Positions 15,724-24,895 of a stretch of 64,000 nucleotides of DNA are shown in pieces (positions within the stretch are counted from its first letter, which is position 1; each line of letters opens with the position of its first letter). Both the position numbers and the translations under genes were made by a program. This stretch comes from Shewanella sp. ANA-3 (GTDB taxonomy: Bacteria > Pseudomonadota > Gammaproteobacteria > Enterobacterales > Shewanellaceae): positions 3,410,001 to 3,474,000 of the forward strand of contig NC_008577.1 of the NCBI RefSeq assembly GCF_000203935.1, given 5' to 3'. Under the pieces are notes generated by a model that saw only the letters and a program-made list of their open reading frames with translations, did no database searches and was not told the DNA's origin.

Positions 15724-16392
15724 ATGATTGATTTATATACCGCCGCGACCCCGAACGGTTTTAAAATTTCCATCGCGCTCGAAGAAATGGGTCTCGACTA
15801 CCGAGTGCATAAGCTAGATTTCAACACTAACGAACAGAAACAGCCTGAGTTTCTCGCCATTAACCCCAATGGCCGTATTCCGGCCATTATCGACCGAGAT
15901 AACGAGGACTTTGTGGTGTTCGAGTCCGGCGCAATTCTTCTGTATCTGGCGGAAAAAACCGGTAAGTTCTTACCAGCCGATCCTAAAAAGCGCTCACAGG
16001 TCATTCAATGGCTCATGTTCCAAATGAGCGGTGTCGGCCCAATGATGGGTCAAGCTAACGTGTTTTACCGTTACTTCCCTGAAAAAATTCCCGCGGCCAT
16101 TGAACGTTACCAAAAAGAAGGCCGACGTTTGTTTGAGGTAATGAATACCCAGTTAGCCAAACATCAATATCTGGCCGGTGATGAATACACCATTGCCGAT
16201 ATCGCGACTTGGCCTTGGGTTCGCATCCATGAATGGAGCGGCATCAATATGCAAGGACTCACTCACTTACAGCGTTGGTTAGACGAGCTAGCCCTGCGCC
16301 CCGCTTGCCAAAAAGGCATAGTGACCCCTCCGCCTTCGGTCTTGAGTGATGAAGAGCGCGCTAAGCAAATCCAGAAGATGGTGACTAAGTAG
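15724..16392 (+). CDS. Nu-class (YfcG/YghU-like) glutathione S-transferase
   Basis: A 222-residue GST. '[19 protein letters not shown]' is the hallmark of the YfcG/Ure2p-like Nu class, where a Thr-x-x-x-x-Asn pair binds glutathione disulphide. '[13 protein letters not shown]' is the cis-Pro loop and '[13 protein letters not shown]' the Glu-Ser contact. E. coli YfcG is a disulphide-bond oxidoreductase with little classical transferase activity. '[15 protein letters not shown]' and '[12 protein letters not shown]' in the helical domain are also typical. Second gene of the TetR-linked pair, ending at a strong terminator. Confidence 0.92.
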   Translation: MIDLYTAATPNGFKISIALEEMGLDYRVHKLDFNTNEQKQPEFLAINPNGRIPAIIDRDNEDFVVFESGAILLYLAEKTGKFLPADPKKRSQVIQWLMFQMSGVGPMMGQANVFYRYFPEKIPAAIERYQKEGRRLFEVMNTQLAKHQYLAGDEYTIADIATWPWVRIHEWSGINMQGLTHLQRWLDELALRPACQKGIVTPPPSVLSDEERAKQIQKMVTK

Positions 16393-16426
16393 GTCATCAC
16401 TTCCTAACGCATTCGTTTTCCCCATC

Positions 16427-16456
16427 AAGCCCCAACTCAGCATTGGGGCTTTTTTA
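16427..16456 (+). terminator. Terminator of the GST operon
   Basis: AAGCCCCAA pairs with TTGGGGCTT, followed by a TTTTTT run. Confidence 0.85.
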
Positions 16457-16568
16457 CTGCTAGCGATACGTAAAACTGCTACACTCTGCGCCACTTATTG
16501 ATTTGCTTGGCCATATTCATCCCATCGGATGAATGTCATTCGGCCGAGCCCCTTTTCAGGCTAACTTT

Positions 16569-17942
16569 ATGGGCAATCCAAACGGCTTATCATCAGCAAT
16601 CATGGCATCAACAGTGAATATCGAACCGCAAACCCTCGCGCAAAAACGCGGTTTAAGTTATGCCAATACCATTAAGTTATTGTTCGATGAGATTTTAAAT
16701 ACCAAGCAACCCGCCGACCGAGTGCTTGCGAACTACTTTAGGGAACATAAAAAGCACGGCTCAAAGGATCGCAAAGTGATCCGCGAATCCTTATTTAGCC
16801 TGTTCCGTTGGTGGGGCTGGTTTAAAGCCACGGGCGATCATCAACAGGCGCCCCAATTTTTTGCCATGCTCAGTGCGAGCGCCTTAATCGAAGCCCATCC
16901 ATGGCAGGATATCGCCCAAGCTTGGCATGAACTCGCCCAATCGCCAGTTGATTATCAACAACTTCAATCTCTTAGCGTTAACAGATTAACGGATAAGTTA
17001 GCACTGGTACGGCAGCAATTTCCCGAAGTGTCCTTCGAACTCACAGATTTATTACCCGAATGGTTTTGGCAGGTATGCCCAATTGCCGCAGAGCTACGTC
17101 CAAATCTCATCGAAGCCATGTCTAGCCGCCCACCGATTTGGGGACGTGCGCAGGGAATAGACAGCCAAACGGCAGTTAAACAACTGCAAGCGCTAGAGAT
17201 TGATGCGAGCCTCAGCCCGTATTTTGCAGATGCCTTTAACCTTGGCACTAAGAGCATGAATCTCAATGAAATATCACTCTATAAAGAGGGCAAAATTGAG
17301 ATCCAGGATTTAGCCTCGCAAGTAATAGGTCAAATTTGTGCACCAGATCCCTGGCAACACTGGTGGGATGCCTGCAGTGGCGCAGGCGGAAAAACCCTGC
17401 AATTGCGATCACTGATGCAAACGGCCGCGACTAAGCAAAACCCATTAGTAGGCTCAATTGTGTCGTCGGATATTCGCGCCCACGCCTTAGAAGAACTCAG
17501 CAAACGTGCCCAGAGGGCAAGGTTTGATGGCATCAGCATTGCTCGCTGGCGCAGTGATGCGCTGCCGGTCGATGCCAACCATTTTGATGGGGTATTAGTC
17601 GACGCGCCCTGTAGCTGCACGGGCACCTGGCGCCGTAATCCCGATATGCGCTGGCTCGACAGCCTCGATGCCGTCACTGATAAAGCCACTCTCCAGCTGG
17701 ATATTTTAAGCCGCAGCAGCAAGGCGGTAAAACAGGGCGGAAGCTTAGTCTATGCCACTTGCTCATTGTCGCCTGTTGAAAATGAGCAAGTGGTTTCCGC
17801 CTTTTTACAACAACATCCCGAATTCAGCTTAGTGCCGATCCGCCACCCCTTTACCGGCGAACAAACAAAAATGTTGACCGTGTGGCCCTTCGAGGCCAAC
17901 ACAGATGGAATGTTTGTGGCGCGCATGCAGCGCAATTATTAG
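16569..17942 (+). CDS. RsmB/NOP-family RNA cytosine-5 methyltransferase
   Basis: A SAM-dependent rRNA/tRNA m5C methyltransferase of about 457 residues. It has an N-terminal NusB-like helical region, a pre-core, then the Rossmann core with motif I 'DACSGAGGKTLQL'. Both catalytic cysteines are present: 'VLVDAPCSCTGTWRRNP' (motif IV) and 'VYATCSLSPVENEQ' (motif VI). The motif IV sequence reads CSCTG rather than the RsmB-typical CSGTG, and the rest is diverged, so it is a paralogue and not rsmB itself; the target base is unknown. The start is uncertain: ATG 16569 (CAGG 8 bases upstream) is preferred over 16533 and 16602. Its stop codon TAG overlaps the left end of the MITE-like element. Confidence 0.85.
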   Translation: MGNPNGLSSAIMASTVNIEPQTLAQKRGLSYANTIKLLFDEILNTKQPADRVLANYFREHKKHGSKDRKVIRESLFSLFRWWGWFKATGDHQQAPQFFAMLSASALIEAHPWQDIAQAWHELAQSPVDYQQLQSLSVNRLTDKLALVRQQFPEVSFELTDLLPEWFWQVCPIAAELRPNLIEAMSSRPPIWGRAQGIDSQTAVKQLQALEIDASLSPYFADAFNLGTKSMNLNEISLYKEGKIEIQDLASQVIGQICAPDPWQHWWDACSGAGGKTLQLRSLMQTAATKQNPLVGSIVSSDIRAHALEELSKRAQRARFDGISIARWRSDALPVDANHFDGVLVDAPCSCTGTWRRNPDMRWLDSLDAVTDKATLQLDILSRSSKAVKQGGSLVYATCSLSPVENEQVVSAFLQQHPEFSLVPIRHPFTGEQTKMLTVWPFEANTDGMFVARMQRNY

Positions 17943-18207
17943 GGCGTGTTGACGTTTCAGGGTTATTTTTTCAGCAGTTTGGCTGGCTTTTATGCAAGGC
18001 AAAGTCCGTGCAGTGTAGTTATTCTACATAAACGGACGATAACGCGGCAGAAAAGCCAGCCAAATGCTGCCCGAAGGGTTCGTCTGGCAAGCCCTTGCTC
18101 TTTGTCACTCGTCATTTGAGTAGAATAACTACACATCATTCCTCGTTTCGCGAGCACGTGCTTGCCAGAACGAACAAAATCTAATCTCGAAACGTCAACA
18201 CGCCCTA
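17940..18207. mobile_element. MITE-like element with 17-bp terminal inverted repeats and TA target site
   Basis: The left end GGGCGTGTTGACGTTTC (from 17942) and right end GAAACGTCAACACGCCC (to 18205) are perfect inverted repeats bracketed by TA on both sides, so a TA duplication is likely. The element is 268 bp including the TAs. TA duplication is the habit of IS630/Tc1-mariner transposases. Nothing inside looks like a transposase. The interior is packed with nested inverted repeats: 17972-17991 with 18051-18069, 18013-18027 with 18120-18134 (15 bp, perfect), and 18081-18092 with 18160-18172. Removing the element and one TA restores the flanking TAG stop of the methyltransferase gene. Confidence 0.75.
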
Positions 18208-18235
18208 GCACTAACTCCTTATTTTTTATCAGAAC

Positions 18236-18267
18236 TTGGCACTCATATTTTGAGTGCCATTCTTTTT
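18236..18267 (+). terminator. Terminator downstream of the MITE-like element
   Basis: TGGCACTCA and TGAGTGCCA pair, followed by TTCTTTTT. It probably was the methyltransferase gene's terminator before the element separated the two. Confidence 0.65.
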
Positions 18268-18496
18268 GCTTCCATACAATATGAATGTGCTTTTCCACTT
18301 ATTCATTTAATAATCATCAAGATAAACCCTACGGCGCGGGGTAAAATCGCTAACGCAATTACATTGAGTCGTATCGCCCCTTCTTGGACAAAACTTTTCA
18401 CCATCAGTGATTAAATATTTCGCTTTAGCTTAATCTCACCTTTGGGTAAAAAGATCGAGTGCTGAGAATGGCACAGGTATTTTTGGAATTTTGACC

Positions 18497-18655
18497 ATGT
18501 CACACTCCTATGAATTTGACGACGATGATGCGCCATGGGGCGATAACGTCAAAGGTAAGCAAAAAAACAAACGCGTAAAACAACGTCGCAGGGATACTAA
18601 GCGCCGTTATTCAGATGATGCAGAGGTGGATTTCTATCAGCATAAATCGAAGTAA
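18497..18655 (+). CDS. Small charged hypothetical protein, 52 residues
   Basis: Starts MSHSYEFDDDDAPWGDN, continues with a strongly basic middle (KQKNKRVKQRRRDTKRRY) and ends acidic then HKSK. The acid-base-acid layout with one Trp is unlike random translation, and the ORF stands alone in a 950-bp space between larger genes. The ribosome binding site is weak. An 11-bp inverted repeat (18714-18740) downstream could end the transcript. No family recognised; nucleic-acid binding by the basic middle is only a guess. Confidence 0.5.
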   Translation: MSHSYEFDDDDAPWGDNVKGKQKNKRVKQRRRDTKRRYSDDAEVDFYQHKSK

Positions 18656-18713
18656 CCGATAAATTACCCGTTTGCCTTAGCAAATTCGTGCTTTAATAAG
18701 CCAGTCAAATCCC

Positions 18714-18740
18714 AGCAAGTTGGATAACCTCCAACTTGCT
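18714..18740 (+). terminator. Possible terminator of the 52-residue ORF
   Basis: AGCAAGTTGGA and TCCAACTTGCT form an 11-bp perfect stem around a 5-base loop, but no T run follows. It could instead be a regulatory palindrome. Confidence 0.4.
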
Positions 18741-18895
18741 AGTTAGTCCAAGTTATCTTTCATCCTTCCCGTTTTGATTCAATTGTAAAATCAATAGGCT
18801 AATGAGTTGATTTACCCTATGCTCTTTAGGATTTATTAACGCCTTTTGTTTACCAAACCACCTGACACATCTTTACGGGTTTAAAGGATGATCCC

Positions 18896-21800
18896 ATGGA
18901 AAAACAACGCCCCGATTTTATCTATCCCCCAGGCAGTATGTTGATGCACTCGCCCTTAGTGTTGAATAAAGCCGATATGTACGGTTTTTTCCTCAAGGGA
19001 AAACTCGCCAATCTGCAGCGCTCCATTGATAAAACCCTCAATCAAGTGGCCGGAAGCGCCATGTACTTTAAAGTGCTATCGCCCTATGTACTGACAACCT
19101 TTACCCAAATCGAGAAAGCCTATTCAGAGGACCCAACCGACAGGGCCAAGGGTTGGATCCAAGAAACCGACATCATCACTTGGGTCATGGTCGGTCGCCA
19201 AGACAATAGCAACAGCACAGCCATCAGCCATGTGTATTTTCAGCCGCTGCATATTTGGGTAAATGATGCGATGGCCCTGATCAATGGTCGCGAGTTGTTC
19301 GGTTATCCCAAGTATTTGTGTGAATACACTATGCCCGCGGTCGGTGAGCCATTAACCCGGCTCTCCTTGGCAACAAAGAGCTTCTTACACTTTAGCCCTG
19401 ACACTGAGCTTGCCATGCACCCGCTGATTGAGGTGAATTGCAATGCCAAGCCCGAGGCGCAGCTCACCACGCTAGAGGCCATAGCCCAAACCTGGCAACT
19501 CTTTAAAGAACAAACGGATTTTATTCCAGAGCTGGATAAACTCGGTGAGGAGCAACTGTTTCATTTGCTGTTTAAGCCTGCCATCGACCAAGTGTTTTTA
19601 AAACAGTTTCCGGATGCTTCAGGCCAAAAAGCGGTTTATCAGGCGATTACCGCGGCGCCCGCACGGGTCAACAAAGTGCACAGTGTCGCCCTGTTGGAAA
19701 ATGACTTTGTTGCCACCATTTTTGATAACGCCAGCTTCCCACTCAAAGAGACCCTAGGCGTCGAGGTGGGCGAACAGCATGTATTACTGCCCTACCATGT
19801 GAACTTTGATTTTGAAGTGCCACCGGGCGAAGTGCTGGTCGATAACTCTGAAGTCAAAAAACAAAAAATTGCCATTCTCGGCGGAGGTGTCGCCGCCATG
19901 ACCGCCGCCTGTTATCTCACAGACAGACCCGGCTGGCAGAATCAATATGAGATTGATGTCTATCAATTAGGCTGGCGTATCGGCGGCAAGGGCGCAAGTG
20001 GCCGTAATGCTGCGATGGGGCAACGGATTGAAGAGCATGGCCTGCATATCTGGTTTGGTTTTTACCAAAATGCCTGCGCCTTGATGCGTAAAGCCTACGA
20101 AGAACTAGACCGCCCGCCCGAAGCGCCACTGGCGACCTTCTTCGATGCCTTTAAACCCCATAATTTTATTGTGCTGCAGGAAGAAATTAATGGTCGCTCC
20201 GTTAGCTGGCCAATCACCTTTCCAACGCTCCCAGGGATCCCTGGAGATGGTACCGAAACCTTAACCTTCTGGAAGGTAGTTAAGGCCGCCTTTGCTTGGA
20301 TAAAAGAATGGCTAAAGGACATGGACTCACTGCTGGACGCCGATGAAAAAGCTATGGCGACACCGAAAAACTGGCTCGATATCGGCTGGTTTGAACGGCT
20401 GAAGGATAAGCTAGAGGATTCGGTCGATGATGCGATGGAGTCCCTAGACGCCCTAGGTGACAAGCTCGAATGCCATTTTAATCAAATGATTGGCCGTGAA
20501 TGTGATGAGCATGTCCACAGCGAGAGTGACGATGGTTTGGTCGAGTCCGCCGTCGATGCCCTGCACCAAAGGCTGGTTAAACGCTTTAGCGACCGTTTAG
20601 ACACTAACGACGAGTTACGCCATCTGTATATCGCCGTCGATTTAGGTTTAACCATCTTAAAAGGGATGTTTGCCGATAATGTGTTCGAAAAGGGTTTCGA
20701 CGCCATCAACGACTACGATTACCGCGAATGGTTAACCAAACACGGTGCCAGCCAAAAATACACGGTCGACAGCGCGCCGGTACGTGGTTTTTATGATCTG
20801 GTATTTGCCTACGAAAAAGGCAACTTCGACAAACCGAATGTCGAAGCGGGGACCATTATTCGCTCCATGCTGCGTATCGCCCTGTGTTATCAAGGCGGCG
20901 TCATGTGGAAAATGCAGGCGGGTATGGGCGATGTGGTCTTTACCCCCTACTATGAAGTGCTAAAACGGCGCGGGGTTAATTTCCACTTCTTCAATCGGGT
21001 CGATAATTTAGAATGTCGCAACAACAGCATTCAAGCGATTGAAATCACAGAACAAGTCGCTCTTGCGCCTTCGGTTAAAGACTACAATCCACTCGTGGAT
21101 GTTAAAGGTTTAGCCTGCTGGCCCAGCACCCCCAATTATGATCAGCTCGAGCCAGAGCAAGCCGCATTGCTAAAAGCCCATGACATTAATCTTGAGCACT
21201 TCTGGAGCGATTGGGACAACCTGTACGAGGCGCAATTTGGTCAAGCGCTACCGAAAAAACGTCTGCAAAAAGGCGTAGACTTCGACAAAGTGATTTTTGG
21301 TCTGTCATTAGGATCAGTCCCCCATGTGGCGAGCGAGGTGATGGCGCAGAGTCCGGCGCTCAAAACCTGTGTCGACAAAGTACAAACAGTCGCGACCCAA
21401 GCCTATCAACTGTGGATGAATCAAGATCTTAATGGTATTGGTTGGCCAAACTATTCTGAGGATGGCGAGCAGCCTGTCCTATCAGGCTTTACCGAACCCT
21501 TCGATACGTGGGCATCAATGGATCAATTGCTCGATAAAGAAGACTGGCGCGGCATAGAGCCTAAAAATGCCAGTTATTTCTGCTCGGCGTTGCCTGTGGA
21601 TGCTTATCCTCCGCGCACGGATATCGGTTTCCAGCAGCGCAAAACCGCCGAAGCCAAGGCTGGCGCCATCAATCAGCTCAATACAGAAATTCATAAGCTG
21701 TGGCAACAGGTTGGCGACACCTTCCCCTGGGAATGGTTGCACGATGAACAAAACCGCCAAGGCGAAGCGCGATTCGATAGCCAATATTGGCGCGCCAATG

Positions 21801-22021
21801 TGGATCCTTCGGAGCGTTATGTCCTGTCTGTGGAAGGCAGCTCACAATATAGGATCACCACGGATGGCACAGGTATCGACAATCTGTATATGACGGGTGA
21901 CTGGATTAAAACTGGCCTCAATGCCGGTTGTGTGGAGGCCGCGACGATGGCGGGCATGCATACCGCCAAAGCCATCTGCGGCCATCCGGCGATTATCAAA
22001 GGCGAAAAAGACTTCGCCTAA
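18896..22021 (+). CDS. Fusion of acetoacetate-decarboxylase-like domain to phytoene-desaturase-like FAD oxidoreductase
   Basis: A 1041-residue cytosolic protein with two parts. Residues about 10-260 look like acetoacetate decarboxylase: 'HIWVNDAMALINGRELFGYPKYL' (split at 130) matches the family's active-site peptide E-L-x-x-Y-P-K-K-L, with the Schiff-base lysine at Lys139. The next residue, normally a second Lys that lowers its pKa, is Tyr140. Residues 322-1035 are a flavoprotein: dinucleotide fold 'KIAILGGGVAAMTAACYL' (324-341), 'YQLGWRIGGKGASGRN' (356-371), 'EEHGLHIWFGFYQNA' (379-393) and the C-terminal FAD clamp 'YMTGDWIKTGLNAGCVEAA'. Those resemble phytoene desaturases and amine oxidases. 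A charged helical insert (about 440-600) is unusual. It stands alone with its own terminator. The reaction is unknown. Confidence 0.8.
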   Translation: MEKQRPDFIYPPGSMLMHSPLVLNKADMYGFFLKGKLANLQRSIDKTLNQVAGSAMYFKVLSPYVLTTFTQIEKAYSEDPTDRAKGWIQETDIITWVMVGRQDNSNSTAISHVYFQPLHIWVNDAMALINGRELFGYPKYLCEYTMPAVGEPLTRLSLATKSFLHFSPDTELAMHPLIEVNCNAKPEAQLTTLEAIAQTWQLFKEQTDFIPELDKLGEEQLFHLLFKPAIDQVFLKQFPDASGQKAVYQAITAAPARVNKVHSVALLENDFVATIFDNASFPLKETLGVEVGEQHVLLPYHVNFDFEVPPGEVLVDNSEVKKQKIAILGGGVAAMTAACYLTDRPGWQNQYEIDVYQLGWRIGGKGASGRNAAMGQRIEEHGLHIWFGFYQNACALMRKAYEELDRPPEAPLATFFDAFKPHNFIVLQEEINGRSVSWPITFPTLPGIPGDGTETLTFWKVVKAAFAWIKEWLKDMDSLLDADEKAMATPKNWLDIGWFERLKDKLEDSVDDAMESLDALGDKLECHFNQMIGRECDEHVHSESDDGLVESAVDALHQRLVKRFSDRLDTNDELRHLYIAVDLGLTILKGMFADNVFEKGFDAINDYDYREWLTKHGASQKYTVDSAPVRGFYDLVFAYEKGNFDKPNVEAGTIIRSMLRIALCYQGGVMWKMQAGMGDVVFTPYYEVLKRRGVNFHFFNRVDNLECRNNSIQAIEITEQVALAPSVKDYNPLVDVKGLACWPSTPNYDQLEPEQAALLKAHDINLEHFWSDWDNLYEAQFGQALPKKRLQKGVDFDKVIFGLSLGSVPHVASEVMAQSPALKTCVDKVQTVATQAYQLWMNQDLNGIGWPNYSEDGEQPVLSGFTEPFDTWASMDQLLDKEDWRGIEPKNASYFCSALPVDAYPPRTDIGFQQRKTAEAKAGAINQLNTEIHKLWQQVGDTFPWEWLHDEQNRQGEARFDSQYWRANVDPSERYVLSVEGSSQYRITTDGTGIDNLYMTGDWIKTGLNAGCVEAATMAGMHTAKAICGHPAIIKGEKDFA

Positions 22022-22025
22022 ATGC

Positions 22026-22055
22026 AAAGGGGCTGCGTTATGCAGCCCCTTTTTA
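22026..22055 (+). terminator. Terminator of the fusion-protein gene
   Basis: AAAGGGGCTGC pairs with GCAGCCCCTTT, ending in TTTTT, directly after the stop codon. Confidence 0.85.
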
Positions 22056-22125
22056 TCCAGATATTGTGTATTCAAATTTAAATAGGCCGTCTTTTAAATC
22101 GAGACTCTTTTAAATAAGCCGTTTT

Positions 22126-23793
22126 TTAAATAGAGACTATCTCACCCGCGCGGGTATCGGCGAATTCTTGACGACGTTTTTCCATTCGTGACTGATACAA
22201 ATTGCTGTCGGCGCAGCGTAGCCACTCGTGGGGTTCGGCCACATCGCTATTGATGGCAAAGCCAAAACTAAACTGACAATCCTTTAAGCCTTCGGCGGCA
22301 AATTGCGCCGTTAATCCCTTTAAGCTGCTGGTTAAGATCCCCATGCCATTTGCGGGCAGAATAAGCACAAATTCATCGCCGCTGATCCGGTAAATCTTAA
22401 GGTGAGCAATATTGGTCGCCTGTAAAAACTGCACTAGATTTTGCAGTAAACGGTCTCCTTCCTGATGCCCTAAGGTATCGTTCACCATTTTAAGACTGTC
22501 GACATTAAGCAGCACCAAGGCCGTTGGTTGTACAACCTTATCGGCAAAGGTTAATTGCGAATTCATATATTCATCAAAGGCATAACGATTACCGACTCGA
22601 GTTAAACCATCGAGTCTGGCCTTCTCCCAAGCGATACCGAGTTCTTCAATGTGGGCCTTGCGCTCTTCGGCCAACAGTTTGAGCTTATTCGCTAACGCAA
22701 GAGATAACAGCAAAGCATCCACAGTGCCACCCAGTAGTGTCGCAAACTCGGCATGTTCAATAAAATCAGGGGTGATCCCCATATTGCCCGGAAGAATAAT
22801 CACCGCAGGCAACAGCAAACAACTAAAGGCCATGATGAAATAGCGCGCGGGGGCAAAGCCTTTCATCAAGCACACATTGCCACAGGTGATCGCTAACGCA
22901 ATCCACAGCATGATTAAGACAGAGGCAATAATCGCGGTATAGGGCAATAACCAAATACTGGTCGGCAAGGCTAAAATACACGCGACTAATAAATATTGGC
23001 TAAGCCGCCATAATCTAGGCGAATAGCTAGGTAACTGTAAGAAGTGCTTGTAGAACATGATGTTAAATATCGGCAAGCTGATAAAAAACAGATGATGTAA
23101 TTCAAGCTGATGGAAGTTAAATAGATGCGCCGGTAAATGGAAGGTCAGTGCCCAGCCACCAAAATAGGTCAATACATAAAGACCATAGTATAAGAAGGCT
23201 TTATCAAAAATAGAGATGTAAATCAGTAGATTGTATAGAGCGATAAAGAGCAATCCCCCTAAACAAATCAGTATCGCCATGGCCACACGGTCGTTGGTTA
23301 ACTGGTGCACTTCTTCCGACTCTATAGCCAATTCGGGCGCGGAGGAATAATAGCGGCTACTGAGCCGAGTCACTAACCAATAATCGGTCCCCATATTCAG
23401 CCGCACTTTACGGCCGTAATCGAATAAAAATTCATAGGGCGCATAGTAACCACTATGGGCCGTTTGCACTGAGCCATCACTGCCAAGTAACCAATAATCA
23501 ACGGATTCCACAATCGAATTACTGGCATCCACCACCCAATGGCTTTGACGGCTATTGACCATCACGGGTGATACCATCCAATAGTCACCGCCCGCAAGGC
23601 TGACTGACCGAGCCTCCTCAAGTGGCCCCATCCACTGGGTCACGTCATTAAAATGCTCGGGAGGGAGCTGTTTCGCATCGGCATGGAATAAATAGGGGGA
23701 ATCCAACGCAATTTCAGCGCTATGGGCAAACGGACTAAATGTCCAAAGAAGCAGCAAAAAGCACCAAAAATGTTGCAAGTTAGGTTTACTCAT
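22126..23793 (-). CDS. 7TMR-DISM diguanylate cyclase
   Basis: A 555-residue inner membrane sensor. Order: signal peptide (1-25), periplasmic 7TMR-DISM extracellular domain (about 27-185), seven membrane helices (about 190-385), a short linker helix, and a GGDEF domain (about 400-550). The GGDEF domain begins 'DGLTRVGNRYAFDEYM'. The catalytic loop is SGDEF (471-475); Ser in place of the first Gly is tolerated in many active cyclases. No RxxD inhibitory site lies before it. Expected to make c-di-GMP in response to a periplasmic, possibly carbohydrate, ligand. It is divergent from the EamA transporter gene. Confidence 0.9.
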   Translation of the reverse strand: MSKPNLQHFWCFLLLLWTFSPFAHSAEIALDSPYLFHADAKQLPPEHFNDVTQWMGPLEEARSVSLAGGDYWMVSPVMVNSRQSHWVVDASNSIVESVDYWLLGSDGSVQTAHSGYYAPYEFLFDYGRKVRLNMGTDYWLVTRLSSRYYSSAPELAIESEEVHQLTNDRVAMAILICLGGLLFIALYNLLIYISIFDKAFLYYGLYVLTYFGGWALTFHLPAHLFNFHQLELHHLFFISLPIFNIMFYKHFLQLPSYSPRLWRLSQYLLVACILALPTSIWLLPYTAIIASVLIMLWIALAITCGNVCLMKGFAPARYFIMAFSCLLLPAVIILPGNMGITPDFIEHAEFATLLGGTVDALLLSLALANKLKLLAEERKAHIEELGIAWEKARLDGLTRVGNRYAFDEYMNSQLTFADKVVQPTALVLLNVDSLKMVNDTLGHQEGDRLLQNLVQFLQATNIAHLKIYRISGDEFVLILPANGMGILTSSLKGLTAQFAAEGLKDCQFSFGFAINSDVAEPHEWLRCADSNLYQSRMEKRRQEFADTRAGEIVSI

Positions 23794-23990
23794 AGGTATC
23801 TAAGTTTATATACCAGCGTCTCGTTCCACGCAGAAAATCAATTTAAAGTGTTAACTTTATGACTACATTTTATTTTTTACAATTGATTAGACTAAATTAG
23901 TCGGCAATTGGGTGCCTTATGATGATATTTTAGTCGTTAACTTAAGGGACAACACCTTAGCCTCAATATCAGACGTTCACTTGGATACCT

Positions 23991-24842
23991 ATGGCACCAT
24001 TATTGATGATTTTAGCTGCACAATTATTGATTGCCAGCGGCAACCTATTGGTTAAGTTGCTTGAAACCAATGCGCCCGTATTTCAACTTGTGCTTTATCG
24101 CCAATTATTTGCCACGCTTTTGGTGCTTCCCTTTGTCTGGCGCCTACAGGGGAACCTTAAGTTAAGCCCCTTCTACAAAGTGCACTTAAGCCGAGCGCTG
24201 TTAATCGGCTTAGGCAATGCCATCTTTATGCTGGCGGTATTACACTTACCACTCGCAACCGTGACGGCGGTGATCTATACCTCGCCATTGTTACTGTTGC
24301 TGATGTCCGCCTTCTTTTTAAATGAGCGTATTGGTTATCGTCGCACCGTTGCGGGGATTATTGGTTTTACGGGCATTTTGCTGATAAGTCAGCCGACGGA
24401 ATTTAACCTCTATATCGGTCTAGCCTTTTTTGGTGCCATGACTTCGGCAACAAACAGCCTGATTTTGAAGGCATATTCAACCCATGAGCATCCCTTTTCA
24501 ACACTCTTTTGGTCTAATGCCTTTGCGATGGTTTTTCTGATACCGGCAACTTGGTACGAGGGTGCCGACTTTAGCCTGCCCGTTGCCCAAGTTGGCTTAA
24601 CCTTAGGGCTGTTTTATATTGGTATGACCTACCTCATCATCCACGCCTATCGGCGCGCCGATGCCAGCCAAATGGCCCCAGTGGAATACACAGGCCTTAT
24701 TTTTGCCGCATTGTTTGGTTGGTGGTTTTTGGATGAGCACTTAAGCATTGTGGTGTGTATTGGCATAGGACTGGTGATTTTTTCCTCCATCCTGCCAAGC
24801 TACAGTGAACTGAAAGCCAAATGGAAAAGCCGGCGAAGTTAA
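23991..24842 (+). CDS. EamA/DMT-superfamily transporter
   Basis: A 283-residue inner membrane protein with about ten hydrophobic helices in two EamA repeats. The first ends in 'AVLHLPLATVTAVIYTSPLL' and 'LNERIGYRRTVAGIIGFTGI', and the second in 'RRADASQMAPVEYTGLIFAAL' followed by 'WWFLDEHLS' (turns inserted here). Both repeats carry the family's Pro-Leu and acidic-Arg-turn signatures. Members export amino acids or other small metabolites; the substrate cannot be predicted. A weak GC-rich stem overlaps its last codons (24825-24856), shared with the convergent yfaZ-like gene. Confidence 0.88.
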   Translation: MAPLLMILAAQLLIASGNLLVKLLETNAPVFQLVLYRQLFATLLVLPFVWRLQGNLKLSPFYKVHLSRALLIGLGNAIFMLAVLHLPLATVTAVIYTSPLLLLLMSAFFLNERIGYRRTVAGIIGFTGILLISQPTEFNLYIGLAFFGAMTSATNSLILKAYSTHEHPFSTLFWSNAFAMVFLIPATWYEGADFSLPVAQVGLTLGLFYIGMTYLIIHAYRRADASQMAPVEYTGLIFAALFGWWFLDEHLSIVVCIGIGLVIFSSILPSYSELKAKWKSRRS

Positions 24843-24895
24843 CCTTGGCCGGCTTTGAAATCAAAGTGGCCACGGGCCACTCAATAAAGGCGAGA

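Noticed and set aside
17990..18298. 102-codon minus-strand ORF across the MITE-like element
   Set aside because: It follows the element's inverted repeats and has no start signal or family resemblance.
19784..20709. Minus-strand ORFs inside the fusion-protein gene
   Set aside because: Shadows of a long GC-rich coding frame; no ribosome binding sites and composition matches codon complementarity.
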